Below are positions 23,367-24,961 of a stretch of DNA of 24,961 nt, piece by piece. The position numbers and the translations under genes were made by a program. Position 1 is the first letter of the stretch; the number at the start of each line of letters is the position of its first letter. The DNA lies in NCBI GenBank assembly GCA_036311285.1, contig JAXJQF010000063.1, positions 1 to 24,961 on the forward strand, read 5' to 3'. This stretch comes from JAXJQF01 sp036311285. Its GTDB lineage: Bacteria > Pseudomonadota > Gammaproteobacteria > Enterobacterales > Succinivibrionaceae. A model generated the notes under the pieces. It made no database searches, was not told the DNA's origin, and was given only the letters and a program-made list of their open reading frames with translations.

Positions 23367-24248
23367 CTACTTTATAATCTTCTCCAAACTATCCAACCAA
23401 TGAGGAACATCAATCTCAAAATCATTCTTTATCTTTGATTTGTCTAGTACGCTATAATAAGGTCTTGTAGCTTTTGTAGGATAAGATTCTGTTGGAATAG
23501 GATTTACTTTACATGGGAGATTTGATAGCTTCATTATAGCTTTTGCAAAATCATACCATGAGCAAACACCTTCATTAGAGTAGTGGTACACTTCTTTTAT
23601 GAAGGTAGTATTGTTTTGCTTTTGATTTGCTTGTAGTTTATTAATAATAGTTACAATAGCTCTCGCTAAATCATTCGCAAGTGTAGGGGTTCCAACTTGA
23701 TCTGCTACAACATTTAACTCGGCTCTTTCTTTACCTAACCTTTGCATTGTTTTTACAAAATTATTACCATAGATTGAGTATAGCCATGATGTTCTAATAA
23801 TAATAGCATTCCCCTTTGCACTAGCAAGAAGTTGTTGTTCACCTTCTAGTTTTGTTTTTCCGTAAACAGAGATAGGATTTGTTTTATCATTTGGGGTAAG
23901 TGGTTTATAAGCGGTACCATCAAATACATAATCTGTCGAAACATGAATAACCGTTTGTACTCCACTTAATGCAATATTCTTTGGTCCCTCAACATTGATT
24001 TTTTGAGCAAGTTCTAATTCATCTTCTGCTTTGTCAACTGCGGTATAAGCCGCACAATTTACAATACAATCAATATTATTATCACTTACATACGCCTTTA
24101 CAGCTTCAAGATCTGTTATATCTAATGCATCTGTTGTTCTATTATCTTCCGTTGTAGCAACAACATCTGTTAGCTTTACATGTTCTAAAGGTAATAGCTC
24201 TGTTAAGCATCTTCCTAATTGACCATTTGCACCTGTTACTAAAATCAT
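23367..24248 (-). CDS. rmlD: dTDP-4-dehydrorhamnose reductase
   Basis: The 293-aa product has the extended-SDR cofactor motif GANGQLG at residues 6–12, NCAAYTAVDKAE, STDYVFDG, the active-site YGKTK with KLEGEQ, and IIRTSWLYS. These are characteristic of RmlD/RfbD, and the length is normal. It reduces dTDP-4-keto-L-rhamnose to dTDP-L-rhamnose in the cytoplasm, the last step of the pathway. It follows rmlB by 38 bases, the common rmlB–rmlD order, so rmlA and rmlC may lie beyond the right edge. The product feeds the RgpF-type proteins downstream. Confidence 0.95.
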   Translation of the reverse strand: MILVTGANGQLGRCLTELLPLEHVKLTDVVATTEDNRTTDALDITDLEAVKAYVSDNNIDCIVNCAAYTAVDKAEDELELAQKINVEGPKNIALSGVQTVIHVSTDYVFDGTAYKPLTPNDKTNPISVYGKTKLEGEQQLLASAKGNAIIIRTSWLYSIYGNNFVKTMQRLGKERAELNVVADQVGTPTLANDLARAIVTIINKLQANQKQNNTTFIKEVYHYSNEGVCSWYDFAKAIMKLSNLPCKVNPIPTESYPTKATRPYYSVLDKSKIKNDFEIDVPHWLDSLEKIIK

Positions 24249-24287
24249 TTTTAAATAACCTACTATTTGTTACTAATCTGTTTTTTA

Positions 24288-24961
24288 TTAGCCATTAAAT
24301 CTATTAGTCAAGTACCACTCAACAGTCTTTACAATCCCTGTATCAAAAGTTTCGTCAGCTTTCCAACCTAACTCATTTTCAAGTTTAGTAGCATCAATTG
24401 CGTATCTAAAATCATGACCTGCTCTGTCTTCTACAAAAATAATTAAATCTTTATAGCTCTTACCATTTGCTCTTGGTCTTTCTTGGTCTAAGATTTCACA
24501 TACTCTATTAACGATTACAATGTTAGTCCTTTCATTTCTTCCACCTACATTATAAGTTTCACCAGACTTTGCTGTATGATAAATTAAATCAATTGCTTTA
24601 CAGTGGTCTAATACATATAACCAGTCTCGAATGTTCTTACCTGTACCATATACAGTTAAACTTTCTTCATTTAAAGCTGACTTAATAATATGTGGAATTA
24701 ACTTTTCTTCATGTTGCTTAGGACCGTAATTGTTAGAACAGTTTGATGTTGTTACGTTCATACCATATGTATGATGGTACGCTCTAACGATAAAGTCTGA
24801 ACTAGCCTTTGAAGCTGAGTATGGACTGTTTGGTGCATATGGTGTTGTTTCTTCAAACATACCAGTTTCACCTAAAGTTCCGTATACTTCGTCAGTAGAA
24901 ATATGGTGGAAGCGACAATCTTCATAGCCTTCTTTAACATTGTTAGGTCCTGTCATCCAAT
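24288..24961 (-). CDS. rmlB: dTDP-glucose 4,6-dehydratase, C-terminal part (gene continues beyond the right edge)
   Basis: The frame is open to the window end (about 224 codons present; an internal ATG at 24956 is not the start). It shows FHHISTDEVYG, YSASKASSD with the active-site Y-x-x-x-K, NCSNNYGPKQ, IRDWLYVLDH and YNVGGRNE, all typical of RmlB/RfbB. RmlB makes dTDP-4-keto-6-deoxyglucose, the second step to dTDP-L-rhamnose. About the first 120–130 residues with the NAD-binding glycine motif lie outside the window. Its C terminus is the intact counterpart of the remnant at 22058–22300. Confidence 0.95.
   Translation of the reverse strand, partial: WMTGPNNVKEGYEDCRFHHISTDEVYGTLGETGMFEETTPYAPNSPYSASKASSDFIVRAYHHTYGMNVTTSNCSNNYGPKQHEEKLIPHIIKSALNEESLTVYGTGKNIRDWLYVLDHCKAIDLIYHTAKSGETYNVGGRNERTNIVIVNRVCEILDQERPRANGKSYKDLIIFVEDRAGHDFRYAIDATKLENELGWKADETFDTGIVKTVEWYLTNRFNG

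Noticed and set aside
1..24961. CRISPR array, tRNA/rRNA genes or a complete insertion sequence
   Set aside because: I saw no regularly spaced repeats, no cloverleaf or rRNA sequence, and no transposase with terminal inverted repeats.

Overview
The window is strongly AT-rich (about 30% G+C by eye, not counted). Every confident gene lies on the minus strand. DnaX closely resembles gammaproteobacterial DnaX, and the conserved dnaX–ybaB–recR neighbourhood is present, so I infer a low-G+C host-associated or anaerobic gammaproteobacterium. I cannot name the genus. Large AAA-ATPase/PD-(D/E)XK genes occur here twice; the family is known to be multicopy in some gut and symbiont lineages.

Replication/repair part (1–7167). 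It holds the first 28 codons of an AAA-ATPase-like gene leaving the left edge, then recR, ybaB, a complete AAA-ATPase-like/PD-(D/E)XK gene, and dnaX. The ATPase gene interrupts the usual dnaX–ybaB–recR order. It is flanked by two 79-bp direct repeats (77/79 identical, exactly 2090 bp apart), each carrying a hairpin element plus an intrinsic terminator. dnaX is in two frames. A 366-codon gamma-like ORF ends just after a run of ten A. A −1 shift on that run joins it to a 671-codon ORF that carries a very long Asn/Gln/Ser-rich linker and a tau domain-V-like C terminus, giving a predicted tau of 1054 aa.

Envelope part 1 (7492–16505). A DedA-family membrane protein is followed by a tightly packed seven-gene operon: a polytopic membrane protein with a WDDYD loop, a HAD–UbiA fusion, a DprE1-like oxidase, a DprE2-like reductase, an extended SDR, an FAD amine-oxidase-like protein and a GtrA protein. 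Together these look like a Gram-negative version of the mycobacterial decaprenyl-phosphoryl-arabinose pathway: lipid-linked phosphoribose synthesis, dephosphorylation, 2'-epimerisation, flipping and use by a GT-C-like transferase.

Envelope part 2 (17224–24961). This is a rhamnose-polysaccharide region: rmlB (cut by the right edge), rmlD, an RgpF-like glycosyltransferase, a decayed C-terminal remnant of a second rmlB, a 1006-aa HAD plus RgpF fusion, a chimeric DUF1796-like protein and a membrane-anchored methyltransferase. The rmlB remnant and the cut-and-paste domain structures point to recent recombination in the cluster. A 718-bp gene-poor gap with possible gene debris separates the two envelope modules. 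I saw no tRNA, rRNA, CRISPR array or intact insertion sequence.
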